A DNA stretch of 64,000 bases from Sphingomonas beigongshangi (GTDB taxonomy: Bacteria; Pseudomonadota; Alphaproteobacteria; Sphingomonadales; Sphingomonadaceae): positions 1 to 64,000 of the forward strand of contig NZ_JADHDT010000010.1 in assembly GCF_016820445.1 (NCBI RefSeq). Reading direction: 5' to 3'. Positions 53,921 to 62,425 of this stretch are shown one piece after another; position 1 is the stretch's first letter, and each line of letters opens with the position of its first letter. The notes under the pieces were generated by a model. It worked only from the letters and a program-made list of their open reading frames with translations, had not been told where the DNA came from and searched no databases. The translations under genes were made by a program, and so were the position numbers.

Positions 53921-55452
53921 GCGCTTTCGCAGACGCGCTGGCCGAAGTGCCGCCGCTGCTCGCCAGCCATGTCCGGCTCGCCGCCGCCGCGCTCTTCGCG
54001 GGGCTCGCCATCAGCCTGCCGCTCGCGGTACTGGCGCACCGCCGACCATCGATCGGGCGGATCGTACTCGGCTTCGCCAGCCTGGTGCAGACGATCCCGG
54101 GCCTCGCCCTGCTCGCACTCTTCTACCCGCTATTGCTGTGGCTTTCCGCTGCCGCGGGCGGCGGGATACCCGCTCTGGGCTTCCTCCCCTCGCTGCTCGC
54201 GCTGACGCTCTATGCGCTGCTGCCGATCATCCGCAACGGGGTCGCCGGCCTCGACGGCATCGATCCGGCGGTGATCCAGGCGGCGGACGCCGTCGGCATG
54301 ACGCCGATGCAGAAACTGCGTCTGGTCGAGGCGCCGCTCGCGCTGCCGGTGCTGGTCGCGGGTATCCGCACCGCCGCGGTATGGACGATCGGCGCGGCGA
54401 CGCTGTCGACGACGGTCGGCTGCCCGAGCCTGGGCGACATGATCTTCGCCGGCCTCCAGACCCAGAACTGGGCGCTGGTGCTCGCAGGCTGCATCGCCGC
54501 CGCAGCGCTGGCGATGGTCGTCGACGCGCTGATCGGTCTGGTCGAGCGCGGCATCGTACGACGCCGGCGCGGAACCTGGATCGCCGCTCTCGCCGTCCTC
54601 GCGGCGGGCGTGGGTGCCGCTGCGGCGCCGCTGGTGCAGCGGGGCGGCGAGCGGGTGGTCACGATCGGTGCCAAGAACTTTTCGGAGCAATATATCCTCG
54701 CGCGGCTGATCGGCGACCGGCTGCGCGATGCCGGCTACACCGTGCGCTATCGCGACGGACTGGGGTCGGCGGTGATCTATCGCGCGCTCGCGGGCGGGGA
54801 TGTCGATGTCTACGTCGACTATGCGGGCACGCTGTGGAACGGCGCGATGCATCGCAGCGACGTGCCGCCGCGCGCCGCCATGGTCGGCGCGATCGGCGCG
54901 TGGACCCGCCGCACCGACGGCGTGCGCCTGCTCGGCCCGCTTGGGTTCGAGAATGCCTATGCCTTCGCGATGCGGGGGCAGGAGGCGCGGCGGAAGGATA
55001 TCGCGGACCTCGATGCGCTTGCCCGCGCGGCGCCCTCCCTTCGGCTCGGCAGCGACCTGGAATTCCTGTCGCGTCCCGAATGGGCGGCGGTACGCCGTGC
55101 CTATGGCTTCCGATTCGCCACGGCGACGCCGTACAGCCCGACCTTCATGTATCGCGCGCTGTCCAGCGGTCAGGTCGACGTCATCTCCGCCTTTTCCTCC
55201 GACGGACGGATCGCGGCGGACGGTCTGACGGTGCTGGCCGATCCGCGCCATGCCATCCCGAGCTACGACGCGCTGCTGCTCGTCGCGCCGCGCCATGCGG
55301 ACGATCCACGCCTGCTCGGCGCGCTTCGTCCGCTGGTGGGGCGCATCCCGGTCACCGCGATGCGCGAGGCGAACTATCGCGTCGACCGGGATGCCGACAA
55401 GCAGAGCCCGGACGCTGCGGCCAGGTGGCTGGCGCAGCGCCTGGGCCTTTGA
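53917..55452 (+). CDS. ABC permease fused to substrate-binding domain (OpuCBC/EgtU-like)
   Basis: 511-residue fusion. Residues 1-205 are a MetI-type permease with about six helices; the EAA-like loop is DAVGMTPMQKLRLVEAPLAL. A further helix (about 215-235) links to a periplasmic binding domain (about 245-511) of the OpuAC/ProX type: VTIGAKNFSEQYILARLIGD, DVDVYVDYAGTLWNGAMHR and the hinge segment. This order matches EgtU and some OpuC fusions. Ligands of such transporters include betaine, choline and ergothioneine; the ligand here cannot be told from sequence. Convergent with the TonB-dependent receptor. Confidence 0.9.
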   Translation: MSAFADALAEVPPLLASHVRLAAAALFAGLAISLPLAVLAHRRPSIGRIVLGFASLVQTIPGLALLALFYPLLLWLSAAAGGGIPALGFLPSLLALTLYALLPIIRNGVAGLDGIDPAVIQAADAVGMTPMQKLRLVEAPLALPVLVAGIRTAAVWTIGAATLSTTVGCPSLGDMIFAGLQTQNWALVLAGCIAAAALAMVVDALIGLVERGIVRRRRGTWIAALAVLAAGVGAAAAPLVQRGGERVVTIGAKNFSEQYILARLIGDRLRDAGYTVRYRDGLGSAVIYRALAGGDVDVYVDYAGTLWNGAMHRSDVPPRAAMVGAIGAWTRRTDGVRLLGPLGFENAYAFAMRGQEARRKDIADLDALARAAPSLRLGSDLEFLSRPEWAAVRRAYGFRFATATPYSPTFMYRALSSGQVDVISAFSSDGRIAADGLTVLADPRHAIPSYDALLLVAPRHADDPRLLGALRPLVGRIPVTAMREANYRVDRDADKQSPDAAARWLAQRLGL

Positions 55453-55477
55453 CGCCGGGCATCCCGGCGGTGCCCGC

Positions 55478-58219
55478 TCAGGATGACTGACGCGACTGGA
55501 AGTTCGGCAGGGGACTGAACAGCTTGCGGATGCTCAGGCGGATCGTCCGGCCGAGCGGATTGAGATAGTCCGGCTGGTAGCTGATCGGCGTTATGCCATT
55601 GGCGTCGCGCACGCGCTGGCGGCTGTCGAACAGATTGTCGACGCCCAGCGTCATGCGGAGCCCGCGCACCCAGGGATGCGCCTTCAGCAGCGGCAGTTGC
55701 TGGCCGAAATCGGCGAAGACGCGCAGGTTGGCGGTGGCGAGGCCGGAGAAGGTCAGCGGCTGCGGTTGCGCGGCGGTTCCGCCGTTGACGCGCGTTCCGG
55801 TCTGGTAGTCGCCCGACAGCCGCACGCCGATGCCGTTGTTCGAATAACCCGTCTGCAGTTCGAACTCGTGCCGGGGCTGGCCGCCGTTCTGGCCGATCGC
55901 ATCGCCGTTCAGCAGGTCGAGGCTCGGTCCGCCCGGCGCGACCAGGACGCGATCGGTCAGGTGCCAGGTGTGGTAGAAGGCGAACTGGATACGGCCGCCG
56001 CCCTGTCCGCCCCGGCCGCCACCGAAGCCGCCGCCGCCGAAGCCGCCGCGTCCGCCATAGCCGCCGGGTCCCCGGCCGCCGCCGCCCGCCGCAGCCTGAT
56101 CGCCGCCCGGAGGCGGTGCTGGCGCATCGCCCGCCGGCGGCGGGGGTGGCGCTCCGTCGGCCGTCTGACCGCGCCCGCCGCGTGCACCGCCGCCGGGGAA
56201 ACCGGGCAGGCGCATGCCGGCGAACGGATTGGGTCCGGTGCCGGCGCGGAACGCCTCGATCTCCTTCTGGATGCGCGACTTGATCGGCTTGCTGAAATTG
56301 ATCCCCCAGCGCAGCGACGAATTCTCCGTCCGCGCATAGTTGATCGGGCGCGTGTCGAGCCGGATCAGTTCGCCGTCGGTATCGCGCGTGAAGCGATCGG
56401 GAAAGGCCGCCTCGATCGCCGCGGTCGGCGTCGGAAAGCTCGCGATCGGATTGTTGACGCGGGTGTTGGTATAGCCCGCGATCAGCGTCAGGTCCTTGTC
56501 GTCCCAGGGCTTCAGGTTGAGGCCGAGGCGCGTGACGCGGCGATTGTCCTCGGTCAGCGCGGGATTGCCGCCGCTCACCGTCGTCACCGTCGTCGTCGCG
56601 CCGCGCACATAATCGAACACGCGCACGTTGGGCGTGACGATCAGCGGGTTGCCCAGCTGCGCCGCGCTCGGCGCCTCGTCCTGGTGGCTGACGGAGCCGA
56701 TCAGGCGGACGCCGTTCAGCGGCGACCAGTTGACGCCATAGCCATAGGTATAGAGCGTGCCGAAATCCGACAGATGGTCGACGGCGGCATTGGCGTTGAG
56801 CGACAGGCTGCCGATCGCGCTGAGCACGTCCTTGACGCGGCTGGCGATCGGCACGTCGATGTTGAGTCGTCCGTTGACGATATCCCGGGAAACCTGGCCC
56901 GCACTGGTGATGCCGACCCCGTTCAGCCCCTGCCGATAGGAACTGCTGTCGAGGCTGCTCGCCTGCGCACCGACGCGCAGGGTCGTGGAGATCGGGCCGG
57001 CCGGAAGATCGACGAGCGGGCCGTTGACGAGCGCCTGCAACTGGCCGCTGTTCGACAGCGACCGGCCGCGGTTGGCGATGCCCGCGCCGATGTCTGCCGC
57101 CGTCAGCGCCGCATTGGGATTGGCGGTGGGATCGCCGGCATTGAGGCGCGCCTGGAAAGCGCTGGTGTCGACCCCGGTCTCGGTGAAGGTACGCGTATCG
57201 GCGCGGTCGTAGGTCCCCGTGACCGTCCATAGCCACTTGGCGCTCAGCCGCCCGTTGAGCGACGTGCCGAGATGCGCGGTGATCCCCTGGCTGCGCTGCG
57301 CCAGCGGCAGGAAGTCCCCGCCCGACAGCACGTTGGTGACCGTCGTCGCGCCGCCCGACGCGAACGGGTTGCCCGCCGGCACGGCAAAGGTCGCGGTCGG
57401 CAGCCCATATTGACCGATGCTGTCGCTGGTCGCGATCTCGCCGTTGATCGATGCCGAAACCCCGCCGATCGGACGGGCGTAGACCATGTTGGTCGACACG
57501 TTGCGGGTGAACGGCTGTAGCGTGCGGTACGGCCGCTGGTCGAAGCTGGTCGTCGCGCCCTCGGTGGGGGCGGCGGCGATGTCGCGCTGCGACTCGAGCA
57601 GGGCGGCGCTTTCCTGGTAATTGGTGTTGATGTTGAGCCGGGCGCCGTTGCGGATCGACAATATGCCGAGCTGCGCCTGTGGCGCGTTGCCGCCGCCTTC
57701 GGTCGACGTCTTGTCAGCAAGCTCCACCGTCGTCGCGCGGAAGCGGCGGCGCAGGACGATGTTCACGACCTTCTGATCGGCGGTGTAGCCGTATTTGAGC
57801 GCGACCTCCTCCGGCAGGATGTCGACGCGGGCGATCGCTTCGGTGGGGATATCGCGGATTTCCTGGAAACCGGCGATCCTCTTGCCGTCGAGCAGCACCA
57901 CCGGCGGTCCGCCGACCCCGCTCGTCGTCTGCGGCCCCAGTTCGGTGAGCAGGTCCGAGACGGAGCTGACGCCATAGGCGCGGATGTCCGCCGGGCCGAG
58001 CTGCTGCTCGGGCGGTATGTCGCCGATCACCGAACCCGGCAGGTTTCGCGTGCCGCGAACGATGATGTCGGGTTCGTCGCTGACCTCTTCCTGCTGGGCC
58101 GGCGCGGCGGCCTTGGGCGCGGGCTGCTGCGCGGATGCGGTCGGCGCCTGCGCCTGCTGCGCCGCCGCCATCGCCGGCCAGCTCACCGCCGCCATCGTCA
58201 TCGCCAGCCCAATGCGCAT
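55478..58219 (-). CDS. TonB-dependent outer-membrane receptor with Gly/Pro-rich insert
   Basis: 913-residue outer-membrane receptor. A signal peptide (1-21, ends AMAAAQQ) precedes an Ala/Gln-rich linker, the plug domain (about 50-175, with PDIIVRGTRNLPGSVIGDIP and ALKYGYTADQKVVNIVLRRR) and a beta-barrel. Between about residues 670 and 743 the barrel is interrupted by a low-complexity stretch of Gly, Pro, Arg and Ala. The chain ends with NPLGRTIRLSIRKLF, a terminal strand, then NFQSRQSS. Ligand unknown. It lies 80 bases after the MarR gene on the same strand, so it may be co-transcribed with it. ATG 58219. Confidence 0.93.
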   Translation of the reverse strand: MRIGLAMTMAAVSWPAMAAAQQAQAPTASAQQPAPKAAAPAQQEEVSDEPDIIVRGTRNLPGSVIGDIPPEQQLGPADIRAYGVSSVSDLLTELGPQTTSGVGGPPVVLLDGKRIAGFQEIRDIPTEAIARVDILPEEVALKYGYTADQKVVNIVLRRRFRATTVELADKTSTEGGGNAPQAQLGILSIRNGARLNINTNYQESAALLESQRDIAAAPTEGATTSFDQRPYRTLQPFTRNVSTNMVYARPIGGVSASINGEIATSDSIGQYGLPTATFAVPAGNPFASGGATTVTNVLSGGDFLPLAQRSQGITAHLGTSLNGRLSAKWLWTVTGTYDRADTRTFTETGVDTSAFQARLNAGDPTANPNAALTAADIGAGIANRGRSLSNSGQLQALVNGPLVDLPAGPISTTLRVGAQASSLDSSSYRQGLNGVGITSAGQVSRDIVNGRLNIDVPIASRVKDVLSAIGSLSLNANAAVDHLSDFGTLYTYGYGVNWSPLNGVRLIGSVSHQDEAPSAAQLGNPLIVTPNVRVFDYVRGATTTVTTVSGGNPALTEDNRRVTRLGLNLKPWDDKDLTLIAGYTNTRVNNPIASFPTPTAAIEAAFPDRFTRDTDGELIRLDTRPINYARTENSSLRWGINFSKPIKSRIQKEIEAFRAGTGPNPFAGMRLPGFPGGGARGGRGQTADGAPPPPPAGDAPAPPPGGDQAAAGGGGRGPGGYGGRGGFGGGGFGGGRGGQGGGRIQFAFYHTWHLTDRVLVAPGGPSLDLLNGDAIGQNGGQPRHEFELQTGYSNNGIGVRLSGDYQTGTRVNGGTAAQPQPLTFSGLATANLRVFADFGQQLPLLKAHPWVRGLRMTLGVDNLFDSRQRVRDANGITPISYQPDYLNPLGRTIRLSIRKLFSPLPNFQSRQSS
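55991..56210 (-). other. Gly/Pro-rich low-complexity insert within the receptor barrel
   Basis: About 74 codons of the TonB-dependent receptor encode only Gly, Pro, Ala, Arg, Gln, Asp and a few Tyr/Phe, in blocks such as GGGARGGRG, PPPPPAGDAPAPPPGG and GGYGGRGGFGGGGFGGG. Ordinary beta-strand sequence resumes directly after (IQFAFYHTWHL). The segment is likely a long extracellular or periplasmic loop. The reading frame remains open, so it is not a frameshift artefact. Confidence 0.85.
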
Positions 58220-58299
58220 CCGCCACTCCGTACCCGAACCGTTCCGGCCAAACGCCGGACCGTGCGCCTAGGGGGCAATTGTCGCGAGAGTGTGTCGGC

Positions 58300-58755
58300 T
58301 CAGCCGTTTTTCTCCTGATCCAGCGCAAAGGCTTCGATCCGGTGCAACATGTCGCTGAACGCCGCGACCTCGTCGCGCGGAAACCGCGAGAAGATCCGCG
58401 CCTCGAGATCCAGCGCCTTGGGCGCCACCGCCGCGTAAAGCGCATGGCCGGCTTCGGTCAGGTCGAGCAGGTGGCTGCGCCTGTCGTCGGGATTGTCCTG
58501 CCGCGCAAGAAGCCCACGCTCGACCAGCGCGATCGCCGCGCGGCTGACGGTCACCTTGTCCATCCGCGTCCGCGCGCCGATCGCCTGCTGCGTGATCCCG
58601 CCGCTTTCCGCGATCACGGTGATCAGCCGCCATTCGGGAATCGAGAGGCCGAACAGCGACTGATAGGCGCGCGCGATCAATCCGCTGACCAGGTTCGAGG
58701 TGACCGACAGCCGGAACGGCAGGAATTCGTCGAGAACGAGGCGCGGTTCACCCAT
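58300..58755 (-). CDS. MarR family transcriptional regulator
   Basis: 151-residue winged-helix regulator. The DNA-binding core is SIPEWRLITVIAESGGITQQAI, RMDKVTVSRAAIALVERGLL and the wing RQDNPDDRRSHLLDLTEAGHAL, all typical of MarR. ATG 58755 is the family-like start; the frame runs further upstream into the operator region. It is divergent from hppD across 95 bases that contain two inverted repeats, so it probably represses hppD and itself in response to an aromatic ligand (inference). Confidence 0.92.
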   Translation of the reverse strand: MGEPRLVLDEFLPFRLSVTSNLVSGLIARAYQSLFGLSIPEWRLITVIAESGGITQQAIGARTRMDKVTVSRAAIALVERGLLARQDNPDDRRSHLLDLTEAGHALYAAVAPKALDLEARIFSRFPRDEVAAFSDMLHRIEAFALDQEKNG

Positions 58756-58763
58756 CCGCCAAT

Positions 58764-58821
58764 TGGTATCAGTTGACACCTTTTTGGCAATGGCGCAGGA
58801 ATTTGGTATCAAGCGATACCA
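58764..58821. promoter_or_regulatory. two MarR-type operators and hppD promoter
   Basis: A perfect inverted repeat, TGGTATC (58804-58810), AAGC, GATACCA (58815-58821), and a degenerate copy 40 bases upstream, TGGTATC (58764-58770), AGTT, GACACCT. A likely hppD promoter, TTGGCA (58784-58789), 17 bases, TATCAA (58807-58812), puts the -10 inside the perfect operator. Binding by the adjacent MarR protein would block hppD, and the second site lies close to the marR start. Function is inferred from symmetry and position. Confidence 0.75.
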
Positions 58822-58850
58822 GTTTTGGGCTCGCGACAGGAGCGAAAGCC

Positions 58851-59915
58851 ATGGACCATATCGACGTCAATCCGATGGGCCTCGACGGGTTCGAGTTCTG
58901 CGAATTCACCTCTCCCGATCCGGACGCACTGGCCGCGCAGTTCGAGGCGATGGGCTTTGTCGCGGCGTCGACGCATCCCTCGCGGGCGGTCACCCGCTAC
59001 AAGCAGGGGCGTATCAACCTGCTGATCAATCGCGAGGACAGCGGCCATGCGGCGGAGTTCCGCGCCGCGCACGGCCCTTCGGCGAGCGCGATGGCGTTTC
59101 GCGTGCAGAACGCGCGCGAAGCCTATGACGCGGCGATCGCGCGCGGCGCCAAGCCGGCGCCGGCCGGTCAGGCCCTGGACGACATTCCCGCGCTGGAGGG
59201 GATCGGCGGATCCCTGCTGTATCTGGTCGACCGTCACGGCGCCGCGGGTTCGATCTACGACAGCTGGGACCAAGTGCCCGGCGCGGCGGAAGCGGAGGCC
59301 GAGAACAACGTCGGCCTGGATCTGCTCGACCACCTCACCCACAACGTCCGGCGCGGGCAGATGCGCGTCTGGTCGCAATTCTACGGCCAGATCTTCGGCT
59401 TCGAGGAGCAGAAGTACTTCGACATCAAAGGCAAGGCGACCGGCCTGTTCAGCCAGGCGATGATCGCCCCCGACCGCGCGATCCGCATCCCGCTGAACGA
59501 GAGCCAGGACGACAAGAGCCAGATCGAGGAATTCATCCGCGACTATAACGGCGAGGGCATCCAGCATCTCGCGCTGACCACCGACGATATCTACGAGACG
59601 GTGGAAAAGCTGCGCGCGCGCGGCGTGAAGCTGCAGGACACGATCGAGACCTATTACGAACTGGTCGACAAGCGCGTGCCGAACCATGGCGAGGACCTGG
59701 AACGGCTGCGCCGGAACCGTATCCTGATCGACGGCAACGTCGGCGAGGAGGGCCTGCTGCTGCAGATCTTCACCGAGACGATGGTGGGGCCGATCTTCTT
59801 CGAGATCATCCAGCGCAAGGGCAACGAAGGGTTCGGCAACGGCAACTTCCAGGCGCTGTATGAGTCGATCGAGCTGGATCAGATCCGTCGCGGCGTCATT
59901 ACGGTCGACGCATAA
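58851..59915 (+). CDS. hppD: 4-hydroxyphenylpyruvate dioxygenase
   Basis: 354-residue Fe(II) dioxygenase converting 4-hydroxyphenylpyruvate to homogentisate in tyrosine degradation. Two vicinal-oxygen-chelate halves are present. Iron ligands are the His in LLDHLTHNVRRG, the His in EGIQHLALTTDD and the Glu in GPIFFEIIQRKG. The C-terminal GFGNGNFQALYESIELDQ closes the active site. ATG 58851 follows ACAGGAGCG; upstream in-frame codons overlap the operator and are unlikely. hmgA follows after a 143-base gap with a palindromic repeat. Confidence 0.98.
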   Translation: MDHIDVNPMGLDGFEFCEFTSPDPDALAAQFEAMGFVAASTHPSRAVTRYKQGRINLLINREDSGHAAEFRAAHGPSASAMAFRVQNAREAYDAAIARGAKPAPAGQALDDIPALEGIGGSLLYLVDRHGAAGSIYDSWDQVPGAAEAEAENNVGLDLLDHLTHNVRRGQMRVWSQFYGQIFGFEEQKYFDIKGKATGLFSQAMIAPDRAIRIPLNESQDDKSQIEEFIRDYNGEGIQHLALTTDDIYETVEKLRARGVKLQDTIETYYELVDKRVPNHGEDLERLRRNRILIDGNVGEEGLLLQIFTETMVGPIFFEIIQRKGNEGFGNGNFQALYESIELDQIRRGVITVDA

Positions 59916-59926
59916 GCGTCGGCCGG

Positions 59927-60000
59927 ATGCCCGCGCGAAGGCGCTGGGCCGGGACCCGCCGTCATGACCAGTCAGGAGACCCGCCTCCGCGGGCATGACG
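59927..60000. repeat. intergenic palindromic repeat, copy 3 (hppD/hmgA)
   Basis: Imperfect inverted arms: left ATGCCCGCGCGAAGGCG (59927-59943) and right CCGCCTCCGCGGGCATGACG (59981-60000). The right arm closely matches the right arm of the copy at 5812-5836 (CCGCCTCCGCGGG). It fills much of the gap between hppD and hmgA. Confidence 0.65.
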
Positions 60001-60058
60001 GAGCAGGAGCGGCGGCGTTAGACGACGGGGTGGTGGAGGCAGGAGAGGAAGCTAGACA

Positions 60059-61369
60059 ATGACGGACCGCCACCCCATGACCGACTATATCCCCGGCTTT
60101 GGCAACCATGTCTCGACCGAGGCGGTGCCCGGCGCGCTGCCCATCGGCCGCAATTCGCCGCAGCGGCCCGCTTTCGGCCTCTATGCCGAACAGCTCTCCG
60201 GCACCGCCTTCACGGCGCCGCGGCACGAAAACCGGCGCTCCTGGCTCTACCGCATGCGGCCGACGGCGGAGCATCCGCCCTATCGCCGCTATGAGGGGGC
60301 CGCGCGGTTCGCGCCGGGGACCGACGACGCGCCGCTCGCGCCCAACCGGCTGCGCTGGGATCCGACGCCGCTGCCGACCGCGCCCACCGACTTCGTCGAC
60401 GGGCTGGTCACGATGATGGCGAACCGCGATCCGGCCGAGCTGGAGGGCGTCGCGCTGCACGTCTATGCCGCCAATCGCGACATGACCGCGCGCGTCTTCA
60501 TGGATGCCGACGGCGAACTGCTGTTCATCCCGGAACAGGGCCGGGTCGCGCTGCACACCGAACTCGGGCGGATCGAGGTCGCACCGGGCCAGATCGCGCT
60601 GGTGCCGCGCGGCGTGCGCTTCCGCGTGCGCCTGCCGGACGGGAAGGCGCGCGGCTATCTGGCGGAGAATCACGGCGCCCTGTTCCGCCTTCCCGATCTG
60701 GGCCCGATCGGCGCCAACGGTCTCGCCAATCCGCGCGACTTCGAGACGCCCGTCGCCTGGTTCGAGGACAGCGACGAACCGACCGAGGTGATCCAGAAGT
60801 TCATGGGATCGCTGTGGACCACCACGCTCGACCACAGCCCGCTCGACGTCGTTGCCTGGCACGGCAATCTCGCGCCGTGGCGCTACGACCTGTCGCGCTT
60901 CAACACGATCAACACGGTCAGCTTCGACCATCCAGATCCGTCGATCTTCACCGTCCTGACCTCGCCGTCCGACGTGCCCGGCCGCGCCAACGCCGACTTC
61001 GTCATCTTCCCGCCGCGGTGGATGGTCGCGGAGAATACCTTCCGACCGCCGTGGTTCCACCGCAACGTGATGTCCGAGGCGATGGGGCTGATCACCGGCG
61101 CCTATGACGCCAAAGCGGAAGGTTTCCAGCCCGGCGGCATCAGCCTGCACAACATGATGGCCGGCCACGGGCCCGACCTCGCGAGCTGGCAGGGCGCCTC
61201 CGCCGCCGATCTGAAGCCGCACAAGATCGACGGCACGATGGCCTTCATGCTTGAAAGCTGCTGGCCCTATGCGCCGACCACGCACGCGCTGGGTCATGCG
61301 CAGCTCGACTACGATGCGGTGTGGAAGGATTTCCCGAAGGCGCGGCTGCCCGCGGACCCTTCGGCATGA
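60059..61369 (+). CDS. hmgA: homogentisate 1,2-dioxygenase
   Basis: 436-residue Fe(II) ring-cleaving dioxygenase converting homogentisate to maleylacetoacetate. Recognisable features: [19 protein letters not shown] at the N-terminus, [19 protein letters not shown], the metal region around [18 protein letters not shown] with the His and Glu ligands, and [19 protein letters not shown] 60059 is supported by AGGAGAGGAA; ATG 60077 is an alternative. The stop overlaps maiA by ATGA, so both are co-expressed; the usual fahA gene is missing between them. Confidence 0.98.
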   Translation: MTDRHPMTDYIPGFGNHVSTEAVPGALPIGRNSPQRPAFGLYAEQLSGTAFTAPRHENRRSWLYRMRPTAEHPPYRRYEGAARFAPGTDDAPLAPNRLRWDPTPLPTAPTDFVDGLVTMMANRDPAELEGVALHVYAANRDMTARVFMDADGELLFIPEQGRVALHTELGRIEVAPGQIALVPRGVRFRVRLPDGKARGYLAENHGALFRLPDLGPIGANGLANPRDFETPVAWFEDSDEPTEVIQKFMGSLWTTTLDHSPLDVVAWHGNLAPWRYDLSRFNTINTVSFDHPDPSIFTVLTSPSDVPGRANADFVIFPPRWMVAENTFRPPWFHRNVMSEAMGLITGAYDAKAEGFQPGGISLHNMMAGHGPDLASWQGASAADLKPHKIDGTMAFMLESCWPYAPTTHALGHAQLDYDAVWKDFPKARLPADPSA

Positions 61370-62004
61370 TCCTCCACGGCTATTGGCGATCCGGCGCGGC
61401 CTATCGCGTCCGCATCGCCCTCGCGCTCAAGGGCGTCGCGTATGAACAGGTCAATCACGACCTGCGCACCGGCGCGCAGGCTGCGGCCGGCTATGCCGCG
61501 CTCAATCCGCTGAAACTCGTCCCTGCGCTGGAGATCGACGGGCGCGTGCTGACACAGTCGAGCGCGATCATCGAATGGCTGGACGAGACGCATGCCGATC
61601 CGCCCCTGCTGCCCGCAGACCCGTTCGGCAGGGCAAGCGTGCGGGCGATGGTCGCGACGATCGCGGGCGACACCCACCCGCTGCACAATCTGCGCGTCCA
61701 CAAGGCGCTGCGGGAACGATTCGGAGCAGACGAGGCGGCGGTCGCCGACTGGAACCGCCACTGGATCGCCACCGGCCTTGCCGCGGTCGAGGCAGCGGTC
61801 CGGCGCGACGGACGCGGCTTCGCCTATGGCGACACGCCGACGATGGCGGATTGCTACACGGTGCCCGCACTCTATTCCGCCAACCGTTTCGGTGTGGATG
61901 TGGCGTCCTTCCCGGCCCTGGCGGCGGCGGTCGAGCGCGCGGCGGCCCTGCCCGCAATCCAGTCCGCCCATCCGTCGGTCCAACCCGACGCGGACCCGGC
62001 ATGA
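61366..62004 (+). CDS. maiA: maleylacetoacetate isomerase (zeta-class GST)
   Basis: 212-residue glutathione-dependent isomerase turning maleylacetoacetate into fumarylacetoacetate. The zeta-GST signature [19 protein letters not shown] (S-x-C motif changed to S-G-A) is at the N-terminus, followed by [22 protein letters not shown] for glutathione binding. The C-terminal domain has [20 protein letters not shown]. The substitution of the Cys of the usual SSCSWRVR-type motif is notable but seen in some homologues. Both ends overlap neighbouring genes by 4 bases. Confidence 0.94.
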   Translation: MILHGYWRSGAAYRVRIALALKGVAYEQVNHDLRTGAQAAAGYAALNPLKLVPALEIDGRVLTQSSAIIEWLDETHADPPLLPADPFGRASVRAMVATIAGDTHPLHNLRVHKALRERFGADEAAVADWNRHWIATGLAAVEAAVRRDGRGFAYGDTPTMADCYTVPALYSANRFGVDVASFPALAAAVERAAALPAIQSAHPSVQPDADPA

Positions 62005-62363
62005 GTGACACCGTCCGGCTGACGGCCACGCCCGCCGGCGTCCGGCTGGCGCCGCTCGAGGCGATCGTCGACGGTCGTGCGCGCAACTTCGTGCTCCAGA
62101 TGAAAGCCGGCCGTTTCCACGGCTTCGTGGTCAGACGGGGACGGGAGGTCGCCGGCTATGTCGACCGCTGTCCGCACGCGGGGGTACCCCTTGCCCAGAA
62201 GCTCGACGACTATCTCACGCCCTCGGGCGATCTGATCGCGTGCAGTTGGCATGGCGCGCTGTTCCGCATCGACGACGGAACCTGCGTCGGCGGCCCGTGC
62301 GTCGGCCAGGCATTGACGACCTGGCCCGTCCGGGTGATCGAAGGCTTCGTCACCACCGCCTGA
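62001..62363 (+). CDS. Rieske 2Fe-2S domain protein
   Basis: 120-residue single-domain Rieske ferredoxin. The cluster ligands are C-x-H in DRCPHAGVPLAQ and C-x2-H in LIACSWHGALFRIDD; 21 residues separate the pairs, slightly longer than usual. A small acidic C-terminus follows. It is coupled to maiA by ATGA overlap, so it may serve as an electron donor or redox partner in aromatic catabolism (inference). No oxygenase alpha subunit is in the window. Confidence 0.92.
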   Translation: MSDTVRLTATPAGVRLAPLEAIVDGRARNFVLQMKAGRFHGFVVRRGREVAGYVDRCPHAGVPLAQKLDDYLTPSGDLIACSWHGALFRIDDGTCVGGPCVGQALTTWPVRVIEGFVTTA

Positions 62364-62425
62364 CGCTTTCGCATCCGCAGCATCGCGGCTATCCTTCGAC
62401 TCCGAACCTCGTGGGAGTGCATGCG

